The notes under the pieces were generated by a model, which was not told the DNA's origin, did no database searches, and was given only the letters and a program-made list of their open reading frames with translations. This document shows positions 42,126 to 53,966 of a stretch of 64,000 nt of DNA, piece after piece. How positions within the stretch are numbered: position 1 is the stretch's first letter; every line of letters begins with the position of its first letter. A program made the position numbers and the translations under genes. This stretch comes from Planoprotostelium fungivorum (Eukaryota; Evosea; Variosea; Cavosteliida; Cavosteliaceae): the NCBI GenBank assembly GCA_003024175.1, contig MDYQ01000082.1:39339-103338 (forward strand), in the 5' to 3' direction.

Positions 42126-43502
42126 ATGGGTAAAGACGACGACAAGAAGAAGAAGGAAGAGGACAAGCTTCGAAAGGAAGAAGAGAAGCGTCGTAAAGAG
42201 GAAGAGAAGAAGAAGAAGAAAGAAGACAAGAAACGAGAAGATGATCAACGGAAGCTGGAGAGACAGGAGAAGCGAAACAGTAAGAGGCTAGGTTCCTCTT
42301 ATTCTTCGCATTCTTCGGCTCACACCACCGACGTATCATCACAAGGAAGCGATACAGATTCCATGCGAGAAGAGGAAAGGAGAGAGAAACCACGACGACC
42401 CCTCAGCATGCACATCCCCAGCCCCTACAAGAGGAACAACGAATTCAGAAGCTCTTTAGACGCTGGCAAGGCTGCACAATTAGGTGAACACACACAAACG
42501 GTGGTGAACCGCTCTGACCGAGATAGGTCTGTTACAATTAGAAGAAAACGACGATACTGTACAATTTACCTTCCATCGATCACCCACCGAAACTCCCAGA
42601 GTGGATCCTGTGAAACAGAAGAACGATGACAGAAGCCGTTCGACATCTTTAGGATCTCAATCTATGGGGTGAAGTGTGGAAGATGATCATCATCAACTGA
42701 ATCACTCAGGAAATTGGAGGACAGTCGTTCGAGTTCACCGATCGACACCGGAGAGAAACCATCGATGAAAGATTCGCTCGCTCCTCCAGTGATGGATGAC
42801 GATTTTGATGGAAAATTGACCGAGTTGAGCGACATCTCTGACGATGAGATCATGAAGAGCCCGAATGGAGAGAATCATTCTTCAGCGAAGATGACATTGG
42901 AGGCCAGATCAAGAATGGCTGAAGAACAACAGCTGCAGGAGCAATTGAGACAACAGGTGAGATCAATTTCTTCTGTCATTGAACTCTCCCCAGATCAAGA
43001 TTGCAGAGATAGAGAGGACCGTCAAGCGAGAATCATTATCTCACGTCGATCAGAACGGAAAGTCTGTGGCAAGTAGTAAAATTCCACACCTGGATTCGAT
43101 CGTAGATTCCCCTTTGATAGCTACTGCGCTGAAGGTTATCGTCCACCCACCCACATTGAGCTGACCATCGTATAGAATTCTCCGAATGGAAAGGAAGATA
43201 GTTCAGAGGGAGAGAGTTCGATCGAGGCCAGTCAGTCGTGGAATGATATGAATCGTGATACAGACAGTGAGACACAAGTTACGACAGAGGTGCGATCTAG
43301 ATGAGATATTGACCACTGAAGCTGGTAGGTGGTAGATGAGCTGAGGGAGAACTTTGACCAATTTATGGAAGAGTGTCAGATCAACCGTGTCTTCAAGCAA
43401 GTACTGGTGGCCGTGCTGATGGAGCGACCTGACGATGTCTTTGCCTTCTCGGCTCAAAAACTCAGAGAGTTTGGAAAAATCGCTACGAGTCGGCCGACAT
43501 GA
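42126..43502 (+). CDS. Lys/Glu-rich coiled-coil protein with C-terminal RIIa/DPY30-like motif
   Basis: The start MGKDDDKKKKEEDKLRKEEE leads into a highly charged helix of about 50 residues. It is followed by a Ser-rich region with SSYSSHSSAHTTDVSS. The middle is acidic (DDDFDGKLTELSDISDDE), then a Gln-rich helix. The last exon gives VVDELRENFDQFMEECQ and FKQVLVAVLMERPDDVFAF, where the LMERPDDVFAF phrase resembles the RIIa/DPY-30 dimerisation motif of PKA regulatory and DPY30 proteins. That is inference from a short match. Seven introns are needed. The RIIa-like end would be expected to anchor the protein to a partner by four-helix dimerisation. Confidence 0.62.
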
Positions 43503-43615
43503 TAAAGATGTACATATGAACTGTTATCAAAGCTGAACGTATCATTCTGCATCATTCTGATACTCAGTACAACCTCGTACATACTATTCCAACAATGAGT
43601 GAATCGTGACATCTT

Positions 43616-43686
43616 GGCTCTGTAGTTCAGTGGTAAAATACTACCTTAGGGTGGTAGTGCCTCGGGTTCGATTCCCGACAGAGCCC
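43616..43686 (+). tRNA. tRNA-Pro (anticodon AGG)
   Basis: This is a 71-nt cloverleaf. The acceptor stem is GGCTCTG with CAGAGCC. The D arm is GTTCAGTGGTAAAAT. The anticodon stem CTACC/GGTAG has loop TTAGGGT (anticodon AGG), and the T arm contains GGTTCGATTCC. No intron. Confidence 0.94.
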
Positions 43687-43941
43687 CACTTTTGCTTTTT
43701 CTATGAGTATTACGAGTGTGTCGACCTTTCTCTTACCACTGAAGAGCGTCCGTTCATCAGCGACAGTGATCATATGAAATTATATTTGAAAGAGTCTGCA
43801 GAACAGCAAGCTCTTTGGCACCACAAGGGGCGTAGAATTCCGCACAATAATTTGGAACGCACACACAGATTTCAAATAACCCGCACAGACACCTGCATCT
43901 GCGGGGACGTCTCAAAAAACTAGTTTTATCAAACGAGGAGC

Positions 43942-46900
43942 ATGAGTGAGATCTATTTCCTACGTATTTATCTAGTTGTTCAAGTCGATTGGTAGATCCA
44001 TACGCACCGCCTGTGGATCCATACACCTATGGGAATCAAGCGTCGTATCCAGATCCATATCCAGTGAGTGATTCATGTTCTCCATGTTAACTTCATCAAA
44101 CATCTGCAGCAAAATTTTGCACCATACCCAAATGAAACGCTGCCCCCGAACCTTTCGTATTCATCTGGCCCGATAGCACCACAATACAGTGAGCACACCA
44201 CCAATCACAAATCTCCTAAGCATACACAGATCATTACGAACCATCGACGTCATCATCACCCTACAATAACCCAATCCCTCCTCCTCACTCACCCCCCATC
44301 GGTCATCACACGAATGCATATCATCCACCCCCAGCACCCCACCTCTCCCCTCCACAGTATCACCCCGTCCCTTCCTCTTATCCTCCTCTCGATCCGAATC
44401 ATCCTGTGCATCCTCTACCACCATCCCAACATGCACATGTCCCATACACCATCCAACCCACCCCGATCTACCCCCACCCTCACGACGCATACAACGTACA
44501 CGCGGCACCTCCTCCCACCACGAACGTCCAGAGCCATCCGCCTCATCCAAATCTCGGCAGATACTCATCCATGCCTGACATCGTCTCACCTCCCAGACAT
44601 CATCATCAGAACCATGCACAAGATCCGATCGCACAACATCATCCGCCGCTCTCCCTCCATCAATCCTTAGATGTTGGACCACCTCAGCAGGCACAATATG
44701 GAAATACGAGCTATGAATACAGACCGCAAGATTCGCTGCAAGCCGCACCGGACGATCCACACGAGAGGGTGGGTCCACCAAAGGTCCCGAGGAGGTTCAA
44801 CAAGTTCTCTGCGGAGGACATGAGAAGGTATCTGTCGAACACTTGGGTCAAAGTGCACGTCGATACGGTGAGTCACCATCATGATCGTTCGTCGTTCATC
44901 GTCATCATCGTCTATCGTCATCATCGTCTATCGTCATCATCGACATGACGTAGAGAAGGTCGGTTGTAGACCTCCACAGAGAGCGAGACCAGGAGACGAA
45001 GAACTAGAGACTTTCATGAGAAATGGATCGAAGGTCCATTCGATTGGGAGGACCCTGGGCAGGTGATCTCGATCATCACCGTCCCATCACGATCATCATC
45101 ATCATCCACCATGCGTCATCGTGATGACAAACATCTGACGATCTTCAGAATCAAGAGCAAACACCTCAGACTCGCCCCCAGCCGACGAGGAATCGAAATG
45201 AAGGCGGGAAAAGGTGATCTACAACGATCGCCCGCGTTGAAATCCTCCAGTCATACATTTCTCTGACATCGATTACATCAAGAAAGGAAAGAGATCTTCC
45301 ACGGGAGATAAGAAGGCCGCACACATAGAGGTGAGAGAAAGTCAAGAGGAGAGACGAGTGAAGGAGAGCAGGAGTGTTTCTCTCTTCTCTGTCTAACAGG
45401 AAAGAATTATGAATTCGTCTGCACGGACGTGGCCTCGGTAGGTTTTGTATACGAGGAGAGAGAGTGAAGGGAGATCAGGTTGACATGTGGCTGTGGGGGT
45501 TAGAGATGATGATCAATCGAGAGAGGAGTGGTGTGTCTCCCGAGATGATGATGATACAGAGACTGTGGTCCACCATACCTTCAGACCAACTCAAATCCTC
45601 TCAAGTCCAGAATCTATTGAAGAAATTCAACTACTTCGATTCGATCGATCACATCAAACATCAGATGAAGGTGACATCCACTCTGACACATTTCATTTCA
45701 TCTCGTTCGATCGATCGGTGTTGAGACATCTGCAGATGGTAGACAATGATGGTGATCCCGATCGATTGAGCTACAGAGAGTTCATCGATCTCTACTTCTC
45801 CCTCGTGTCTCGCAGAGAATTCACGGATGTATTCGACCACTGGGCGGGAAGAGGAGCACCGACCATGTCAGCCGAAACTCTATTGAGGTCTTTATTTCTC
45901 TTCCACTCTCTGTAACTGAATCGAAATCAGCTTCTTGGTGCAGGAACAAGGAGAGAAGGAGATGACACTGGAGGCAGCTCAAGTTCTCATCGACCACATC
46001 GAGAGACAACTGAGAGGAAGAGAGAGCGGCGTGTTATCGAGAGAAGGGTTCGAGAGATACATGTCCGACACACACTTGAACGGACCACTTCATCTCTACA
46101 CACACAACGTGTACCAGGTGTGAAGAAGTGTTGTGGAGGAAGAATGATGTGTGTAGGATATGAATCAACCTCTCAGCTATTACTGGATCAATTCGTCACA
46201 CAATACATACTTGGAAGGTGATCAGTTGACCAGCCGATCTTCCGTAGAGATGTACAAGAGGGTCCTCTTGACTGGTTGTAGATGCATCGAATTAGATTGT
46301 GAGACATTTCTGTCGATTTTTCTCATTTGAAATCAGGCTGGGACGGGCCAGAGGGAGAGCCAATCATCTATCACGGCCGCACGTTGACTTCTAAAGTTTA
46401 CTTCTCTCACGTTCTCATGGTGAGAATTTGTTCGATGATTATCTCACGGGTTGATTCGATCAGTGCATCAGAGATTATGCGTTCATCGCTAGTCCCTACC
46501 CTGTCATTCTATCCATCGAGTTGCATTGCTCGCACGGTCAGCAGATCAGAATGGCCTCTCTCTTCACTTCCATCTTCACGAGTGAGTCTCTTTCTCTCTC
46601 TTCCATTCTCTCTTCCTCTCTCTTTCTCTCTTCCTCTTGTCTCGCTTTCCCTCTCCTTTCTCCTCTCTCCTTCACTCTTGATTGAAGAATGATGGATGAC
46701 AGCCATGCTGGAGCTACCCAACGTAGAGAATCAGAAGGCCCTACCCTCCCCCACAAAGTTGATGGGCAAGATCCTCATCAAGAACAAGAGGAGAGACCAG
46801 AGAGGCGTCGACGACATCTATCAACCCGACGAAGAACACAACGACATCGGTAGAGCCGATCCAGTACCGGTGAAGAACGTGAGTCAGATGATCGTGAAGG

Positions 46901-48202
46901 AGAAGACTGACAGATTCAGCTGGCAAAAGAGTTGAGCGATCTCGTTTTCTTGGCCACCGTTGGATTGAAAGATTTTCACGACATGAAGAAGGTGAAGTGA
47001 CTGTACATCCCTACACGAGAGAATGCAACGTATACCTCCACACGAAGGATAGAGAATTAACAAAGGACTGACTCCTTCTGCAGATCGCGGATGAGATGGT
47101 GTCTGTATCGGAGGGAAAGGTGAGGAGAATTCTCGTTCAATGGAGTGAGACGATGACTAGATATCCACCATCAGCAAGACTCGAGCAGATGAAATGGCCA
47201 GATTCAACGTGGAGCAGATGTGCAGGGTCTATCCAAAGGGGTCCCGAGTTGGTGAGGAGATCTATTCTCTCTACACATGCCATGTCTGACTGTACCGTAG
47301 ATTCTTCCAATTGTGAGTGATGATGATGTAGGATGAAGAGAACAACGAAATCAGATGAACCTTCTATGCCTTGGAACATGGGCTGTCAGTTGGTTGCTCT
47401 TAACTTCCAGACAGAAAGTCGACCCATCTGGCTCAATCGAGGAAAGTTTTCGGACAATGGAAACTGCGGCTACGTCCTCAAGCCCGCCTTCCTTCTCAGA
47501 AAGACATCCGAAATCAACGAACCAAAGGGTGAGCCTCATCCTCGATGTCACTGACATCTTAAAGACGGTGCCAATCGTGTTTGGAACTTGAGTGCACCTT
47601 TCAGACCGAGGAGCAGCCACATCAGCCAGATCACCGTTGAGGTACATCATCATCCATCACATCTCTCATCACTTTTCGAACGTGAACTGAAGGGATCAGG
47701 TGTTGAGCGCTCGTTCTCTACCAAGAACAAGCCTGGCGGGCATCATCAAATCCATCGCGAATCCCTTCGTGAGGTGAGCTCATCGTCTCTCTCTCCTTCT
47801 CATCCAGTCAGAGTCGCTATCGTCGGAGTCGAAGCGGACACTGTGGAAGATAAGACGCTTCAGTTCTACGGAAACGGTTTCAATCCATCGTGGAATTCGA
47901 CTTTCCAGTGAGAGCGATCGTCATCGACGGGGAATGACTGATGAGATCAGGTTCACGCTGACGGTCAGCGATCTCGCCTTGTTGTTGATTCGAGTGGAGA
48001 GCAGCGACAAGTTGGGAGCCGACAAGATGGGGTACTTTAGCGGTGAGAGACAGACGCATCATGATGATGGTGTCTGACGTCATCAGCTCCGGTTCACAAT
48101 CTGAGGACAGGGTTCAGGACGTTGCCTCTCTACAGAGACGATCACAAGTTGATTCCAATGGCCAATCTCTTGTGCAGATTCACCGTCGTGTCGGACATGT
48201 GA
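43942..48202 (+). CDS. Phosphoinositide-specific phospholipase C (delta-like)
   Basis: This is a long, many-exon gene (roughly 900 residues). The first ~280 residues are Pro/Tyr/His-rich ([15 protein letters not shown] and many HPP/PHP phrases). A PH domain follows ([31 protein letters not shown]), then EF-hand repeats ([16 protein letters not shown]). The X box is [30 protein letters not shown] and [11 protein letters not shown], carrying the two catalytic His residues. The Y box is YPKGSRVDSSNYEPSMPW, and the C-terminal C2 domain has [12 protein letters not shown] and [18 protein letters not shown]. This is the PLC layout PH-EF-X-Y-C2. It hydrolyses PIP2 to IP3 and diacylglycerol. The start lies in a short exon (43942-43945). 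Its stop is 39 bp from the convergent TRA2-like stop. Confidence 0.9.
44911..44945. repeat. TCGTCATCA-type tandem repeat in a PLC intron
   Basis: The phrase tatcgtcatcatcgtc is repeated nearly exactly about two to three times inside the intron near 44870-44952 of the phospholipase C gene. Confidence 0.75.
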
Positions 48203-48241
48203 TAAATGTTTCCTTTCGATTTATTCTTTGATAACAGTTGT

Positions 48242-49423
48242 TTAATAAGCGCGATCGCCCCTCTCTCTATCTCTATCGTCTCTCCTGTAGTCATCTCTCC
48301 TGTTCTCATCATCAGTTGAAGGAGAAGAGATGTTGTTCATCATGAAGACGTGGATGTTCTTCTCATGAGATGGAGGAGAAGAGATAGAGGTTACCTTCTG
48401 TCGGGGGATCTGGATCTTCTGTATCTAGATCCTCTGTCATCTCTCCTGTCGTCCCTCCTGTAGTCATCTCTCCTGTCATCTCTTCGATCATCTCTGTAAC
48501 TTCTATCTCTATCGTATGGGCTGCTTCTATGTCTGGGAGGGGATCTGTGTCTGCCATCTGATGATGATGTCAGATGGATGTGGATGAGATGGATGATGTG
48601 AAGGGCATGATGAGACATACATCCACGGTCCTTGCTTCTGCCCATGTACTGTCCGGGTGTGGGTGATCTCTCTCTCGCTCGCCTCGCCTGCAATTTTGCT
48701 GTGAATATGGCTTGTTCGTTGTGGTTCAACAGATGATTAGGTGCACGAGATGAACGAGTACGAAGGAACATTGAAAGGTTGAACAGTCAACACAGCAATC
48801 TGCTCCAAAAGATATGTGAACCAGTTTTCACGCGAATGAGATGACGGACTGATTCGAGATGATGTTCACCTTCTGGATGATAACGTCCCTTCCATCGATG
48901 GGTTGTCTGTTCATCTGGGTTAAAGCTTCACTAGCGTCTGCGGAGGTGGAATATCTGATGAAAGCGAATCCTCTGGATTCTCTCGTGTGGGGATCTACTA
49001 AGATCTTACAGCTCTCAATCTGTAATCTCTCAGCCCTGCGATGCGTAAATCGTTCGCACCTGTCCATACTTGCCAAAGATCTCCTTCAGAGTGTCCTCCG
49101 TCGTTCTCAATGAGAGATTGTTTACGTGAATCGTATCGCTGGTCGCATTTAGATTCGTTCATCACACACCCACTCACATCTGGTCGGTAGACGAGCTCCC
49201 CGCATCTTCTCTTCTCGGAGATCTTATGGGTGACCTCCTTGGAGATCTCGTTGGTGATGGACTGCTGCGTCTGGGAGAACGAGTGGGTGAGGGAGATCTT
49301 CCGCGTGGAGAGCCTGCGGCCTGTCCTTGAGGTGAAAGCTCTCTCTCCTCTCGCGGTGAGGTCTGTCTATTGGGTGAAGAGCTCTGCATACTTCAGCTCG
49401 TGTGCGTCTGGGAGACTCACCAT
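48242..49423 (-). CDS. TRA2-like SR splicing factor (RRM flanked by RS regions)
   Basis: The start MSSSPNRQTSPREER and a 70-residue Ser/Pro/Arg region (SPTRSPRRSPIRSPRRED) precede an RRM. Its RNP2 is IHVNNLSL, with KEIFGKYGQV. After an intron, RNP1 is RGFAFIRYSTSADA, with LTQMNRQPIDGR. The C terminus is a second RS/RD-rich tract (RRDDYRRDDRDRERG). RS-RRM-RS is the Transformer-2 layout. The protein should bind exonic enhancers and regulate splicing, in line with the intron-rich genome. The start is set by an intron that splits the Met codon from SSSP; it is convergent with the PLC gene. Confidence 0.82.
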
Positions 49424-49718
49424 GTTCTAAAGAGATGACGGAAAATGGTTGTGGCGGTTGACACGTCTATTCGTCGCATTCGCACGATTCAGCCGTTATT
49501 CACCCGCCATTGGCGGTTGATTTGATGTTTAGACAAATGAAACGACTAATCATGGTTACGTATACTGCACATCTGCATCGCCATGCTGCACATTCGAGAA
49601 GAGTAGTTCGACAGGAAGCGTTTATGTATACACGATGACCACCCAAAAGAAAATGACTTGGATGGTGTTAAATAACACCTTTTGATTTGTAACGAAGAAA
49701 GTCCGTGTGCATGAGCGC

Positions 49719-50147
49719 TTAGTTGTCGGCGCTGGCAGATCCGTGGGAAGAGTTGTACTTGGTCACAGCCTTGGTTCCCTCAGAGACGGCGTGCTTGGCG
49801 AGCTCTCCAGGGAGGATGAGACGAACGGCAGTCTGGATCTCTCTGGAAGACAGAGTCTGCTTCTTGTTGTACGAGGCAAGCTTGCCGGCTTCGACGGCGA
49901 TTCTCTCAAAGATATCGTTGATAAAGTTGTCCATAATGACCATGGCCTTCTTCGAGATACCGGTGTCGGCGTGGACCTGCTTGAGGACCTTGTAGATGTA
50001 AGAGCTGTAAGAGTTGCTCTGTCTCTTCTTGTTTCCTCCCTTCTTCTCCTTGTCCTCAGAAGAGGACTTCTTGACGACCTTGGGGGTCTTGGAGGCGGTC
50101 TTGGGTGCCTTTCCGGCCTTAGATGCAGGTGACTTTCCAGCGGGCAT
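49719..50147 (-). CDS. H2B: Histone H2B
   Basis: This is an intronless, 142-residue core histone. The N-terminal tail is Lys/Ser/Ala-rich ([16 protein letters not shown]). The histone fold is complete: [59 protein letters not shown] and [13 protein letters not shown]. It packs with H2A in the nucleosome. Codons are strongly C/G-ending, as expected for high expression. Upstream elements resembling E2F sites (50284-50407) fit S-phase control. The C terminus ends SASADN rather than the usual TSSK. Confidence 0.98.
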   Translation of the reverse strand: MPAGKSPASKAGKAPKTASKTPKVVKKSSSEDKEKKGGNKKRQSNSYSSYIYKVLKQVHADTGISKKAMVIMDNFINDIFERIAVEAGKLASYNKKQTLSSREIQTAVRLILPGELAKHAVSEGTKAVTKYNSSHGSASADN

Positions 50148-50628
50148 TGTTACTGTTTCAGTCAGCTCCCATCTTGACGATGATGAACGATGGCGGGTGA
50201 TTGTATTGTAGATGGTTTCACCTTTTGTGGTTGAGGATTTCTTTCTCCGTCTGTTTTGCTTTCTTCTTCTCCGAAGTCTAAAGTTTGGCGGGAAAAAAAG
50301 CGAGCTCTCTCACGGTCCCGTTTCAACAAAAATGCGTCTAGCTTTTCCCGCCCATACCATTTCGACCGTTTTTGTTTACTTTGAACTTTGAAGTATTCTC
50401 CCGCCAAGACGGGTCGTTCATTATTGTGGACCTGATGGAAGACGAAGAGTTGTTCGAAATGGGTTCTTCTTGACTTCAGATTCGATCTGTTAGTAGTGTA
50501 GACCATCGCATACAGATGAGCGAATGGATTCAATCTACGTGGCTCGTTGATATGAAATGCAAAATGCATGTGGTGAGTTTACAAGATAGACTTTATGAAA
50601 AGCTTCTACATCGGATGAGGTCGGCATT
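50148..50628. other. H2B promoter region and intergenic stretch
   Basis: The stretch holds the E2F-like words. A 135-codon minus-strand frame covers much of it, but it lacks a recognisable domain. I treat it as non-coding promoter and 3' flank of the LRR gene. Confidence 0.5.
50284..50407. promoter_or_regulatory. E2F-like sites upstream of H2B
   Basis: Three TTTSSCGC-type words cluster 135-260 bp before the H2B start: TTTGGCGGGAAA (50284-50295), TTTCCCGCC (50344-50352) and TCTCCCGCCAA (50397-50407). These are classic E2F/DP consensus matches; function at this locus is inferred. Confidence 0.55.
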
Positions 50629-52789
50629 TTAATCGAACAATCCCTTCGAAGTGGTCTTCGGCTTGGACTGCTGTGAAATGTAGTCGTCTATGTTGAAATC
50701 AAAGGTGCTTGCTCCGACCTGCAAAGATGTTTAGCTCAATCGATTCGACCAAATGAGCTCACATTCGATCCACCCGATTTCTTACTTCCCAACCCAGCGA
50801 AGAGATCGTCCGTGTTATCGTTCTATATCCTCGTCAACCTTTGATACATCAATGCTGCCCACCTTCTTTGTTGAACCAGAGGAGAAGATGTCATCTTCTA
50901 TACGAATCTGCGTCTTTGGTGCCGTTTTAGACGCCCCCGCACGAACTTCCAACCTTCCCAGTGCGTCTGTGTCCTTACTGTCCCCGATCAACACGAACCT
51001 CTCGCATCATCCTGTCCTCACTCTGTCCACAGAGAGGCCTTCTCTGGTGCACCGTATTCTCTCTTCTCGAAAGGATTCGAACCAAAGAGGTCATCTTCAT
51101 CGAACAACTGCCTCATGTCACTCTCGTTTGCATGTCCGCCTCACGTTCTTCTTTCCACTCGCTGCCGTCTTCGTTTCTGGACGAGCCATGGAGGAAGGCC
51201 CCTTGCTGCTCGTGGTCAATCGACGATGGACAAGATGATGACGAAGATGAGATGTCCTCACGAGACAGAGAAACCAGATCGACCGAAGATGTCTTCATCT
51301 TCTTCCTTCTGTTTGTCACCTCTCGACAGTGCCTGCTCCCATCAAATTATTTCTCTCCTCCTCTCACCTTCAGCGTGTCCTCTGCCGCATCGGCTTTCGT
51401 CGCCCTCAGGGGGGCAGGTTGTTGCCTGCAACACGTCAGCGTCACTTCTCTCTCTGTCTTCTCACTGTGTGGCAGCCGCCTTCTTTGTCGCCTCTGCAGT
51501 CTGTTTCTCTTTCCTTTCAGATTCGATCGTCTCTCCCTTCTCACCTTTGCTTCTGCGGCCGCCTTCTCTTCTTCTCTCTTCTCCCTCTTCACCTTCTCCT
51601 CCGCCTCCTTCTTCTCCTTCTTTGCCTTCTCCTCCGCCTCCTTCTTCTCCTTCTTTGCCTTCTCCTCTCCCTCCTTCTTCACCTTCTCTCTTCACCTTCT
51701 CAACTTGTTCACACGCTCACCTTCGCCTCCTCCTTCGCTTGATTCTTCTGCGCTTCCTTGTCGGCCCTCTCCGCTTCTTCCTTAACCTTCTTCTCTTCCT
51801 CTTCTCTCTTCCTCTCTGCTTCTACCCTCTCTGCCTCTTCCTCCTCTCGTTGAGTCTCTGTCTCTCGATGTAGATCTCACCCTCTCTATCCTCTCCTTCT
51901 CTTCGATGATCGCTCGTTCTGCCGCCTCTTGGGCTTCGATTTCTGCCTTGGCGGCACTGAAGATGGCTCGATCGGCCTCTCTCCTCGCTTCTACTTCTTC
52001 TCTCTCTTCTTGCTTTGTTTCTGTCAGTGTCCTCGTCTGGCGTGGACTTTTCATCGTTCACCTGACGTTTCAAGAGCTGAGCTCGAGCTGTGGCGTCTTT
52101 TTCGAGCTGTTCTATCCTCTCGTACTCTTTCTTCTTCTTGTCTTCTTCTGCCTTGGAGACTTGTCTCGATTCGTCTGGGTTCTCTCCCTTGGACAGACGC
52201 TCCGCATCGACTCGATCATCCTCGCTCACTTCTCTGTTCGACTTCAGTCTTTCGATGTGAAATGTTTCTACCGATTGTCCAGGATCTGTAAGGTGGGGCA
52301 CTTGGATACGACGAAACTGAAGGATGTGAGTGGACGGCGTGTTCGAATGGAGGAAGATGATGGCTCACGCTCTGTAATTGGGAGTCTTGCACACTTGACA
52401 GCCGGTGAAGTCGACTTCCTTCAAGTTGGGCGCATCAAATAATCCTGGTGCAGTCAGAAGTGTCGGCGGTGCGGATTTGGCAATCGACTCACTCTCAATG
52501 TCTCTAGGAAAACGGAAATAATTGTGACTTGAAGGATCAGTACGATCGATACGTAACGAATGTCTATAGCTGCGAAGTCGAATGTATGAAAGAGAAACAC
52601 CTGAGATCGATCTTTTCAAGAGATGTCATCTTTGCAAAAGAGCCCATCTCATCAATTTGTAGCTTGACGAGCTTCAATTCTTTTGTGTTTGGTACATCGA
52701 CTCTCTACGACGATGGTGAGATGGATGTTGATCCCCCGACCTACCTTTCCAACTTTCGAGCTGAGGTTCTCGAGGGTTAACTTGACCAT
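50629..52789 (-). CDS. Leucine-rich repeat plus long charged coiled-coil protein
   Basis: The start MVKLTLENLSSKVGK, spliced to VPNTKELKLVKLQIDEMGSF and SLEKIDLR, then FDAPNLKEVDFTGC, reads as four leucine-rich repeats. The rest is a long Lys/Glu-rich coiled coil (EERIEQLEK-type, EKERIERVR, and several near-identical KKEAEEKAKKE units). The C terminus is globular-like and ends STFDFNIDDYISQQ and SKGLFD. The LRR cap followed by coiled coil resembles LRR-containing proteins of centrosomes or cilia, but no specific family is recognised. About ten introns are needed; the exon joins in the charged part are uncertain. Confidence 0.62.
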
Positions 52790-53206
52790 CTTCTTCCTTT
52801 CCTTCCGATGTTGTTGTCCTGGCGAGAAAAATGGTGACGCCGCGTTGTAAAGTATGACAGTGAATACATAAACTTAAATTGAAGCAGGAGGATGGACTGG
52901 GTCGCCATATGAAAACGGATCAGAATACAGTAGATAATGCGATCTATGGCTTAAGATCACACATCTGAACACTAGAGACGAAAAATTCAGCCTCCTTGAG
53001 GCATTTTGAATAGATAATCACACTGTTTAACCACCGCTAGTTTACGGAAGATGACTAAGATGACTATCTGGTTCCTCAAAGGAAAATTTAAATCTTTTCC
53101 TGGACCTCTTGGAATTTGCCTGTCGTCCACTTGTCTTGATTTTTGAGCAGCTTGTCTGCGCTGTCGTTTGTCAGTCCATCTCAGTCTCATTATCCGAGCA
53201 ACCACC
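52790..53206. other. Intergenic stretch, no gene seen
   Basis: This is A/T-richer than its surroundings. It holds the promoter side of both the LRR gene and the secreted protein at 53207. No open frame with protein character was found. Confidence 0.5.
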
Positions 53207-53966
53207 ATGAGAGCAAGTCAACTCTTTCTTGTGGCTGCGTTGTGTCTCACCGCTTGCTCTGCCTATGACCTTCCTGTTGGCTGTAATTTTACAAAGGGAC
53301 AGAGAGTCTTTGCAGGGCAGGATGCAGCCATCTACAGCTGTATTCAGGCTGTGAGTCTTCTACCATATTCGATAGATGAAGATCGTTCGGCTGACGAGGT
53401 GATCGACAGCCAACCATTAGTTCCGAGACGAAGAGCAAAGTGTTCAACACCACTCGCAATCTGTTGAGGAGCTATCCATTCCGTGACATCCTCGCCAAAG
53501 GAGCCACAACACCAGTCTACGTATCTCAGTGAGTCTGCATATGCACTGCCGCAGGATCCGATCTAAAGCATTCACTCAGGGTGGACATAGAGGCTGCCTT
53601 TCAGTCTATCGCTTGGTACAACACTTACGACTCCGACAGAGCTTTCTCATTCTACTCTCGTCTGAGCGATCTCATCGACCGACTGATGGATCCGAACGTC
53701 AAGTTCAGATTACCCGAGTGTTTCGATATCACCTTCTACCATCCGCTGATCATCGCAAAGAAGGAAGGTAGTAGACCCAGCACGGGTTCGACCAGTAACC
53801 TCTACGTGAAAGACGTCCGAACTTGGCCTGAGTTCGGTAACGATACAGTCTTAGAGCAGGTGCCCAGCGCTTCACAAAGTGGACGGTTGCTGATGAGAAA
53901 CAGATCAGGGGATTGAAAGGCAAGACCATCGAAAAGCTATCAGGCAGCACCGACTTAGAACCCTGA
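53207..53966 (+). CDS. Truncated secreted protein, peptidase S41-like N-terminal domain
   Basis: The start MRASQLFLVAALCLTACSA is a signal peptide. Spliced exons give LRSYPFRDILAKGATTPVYV, then VDIEAAFQSIAWYNTYDSDR, FYSRLSDLIDRLMDPNVKFR and CFDITFYHPLII. These resemble the N-terminal domain of secreted S41-type peptidase proteins known from fungi and amoebae, which is an inference from phrase order. The catalytic Ser/Lys domain is absent; the frame closes about 200 residues in, after TIEKLSGSTDLEP. A reading with a 23-nt intron near 53840 gives this end, while the direct frame stops earlier at SGD. The gene may be a truncated copy or pseudogene. Introns elsewhere look normal. Confidence 0.45.

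Noticed and set aside
43606-43923. 105-codon plus-strand frame over tRNA-Pro
   Set aside because: The tRNA cloverleaf explains the first part; the rest has no domain.
50162-50569. 135-codon minus-strand frame upstream of H2B
   Set aside because: It spans E2F-like promoter words and has no protein-like features; the frame also ends near the H2B start as a promoter would.
51115-51873. 252-codon Ser/Pro/Leu-rich plus-strand frame
   Set aside because: It is the antisense of the Lys/Glu coiled-coil exons of the LRR gene; such mirror frames arise from GAG/AAG-rich coding.
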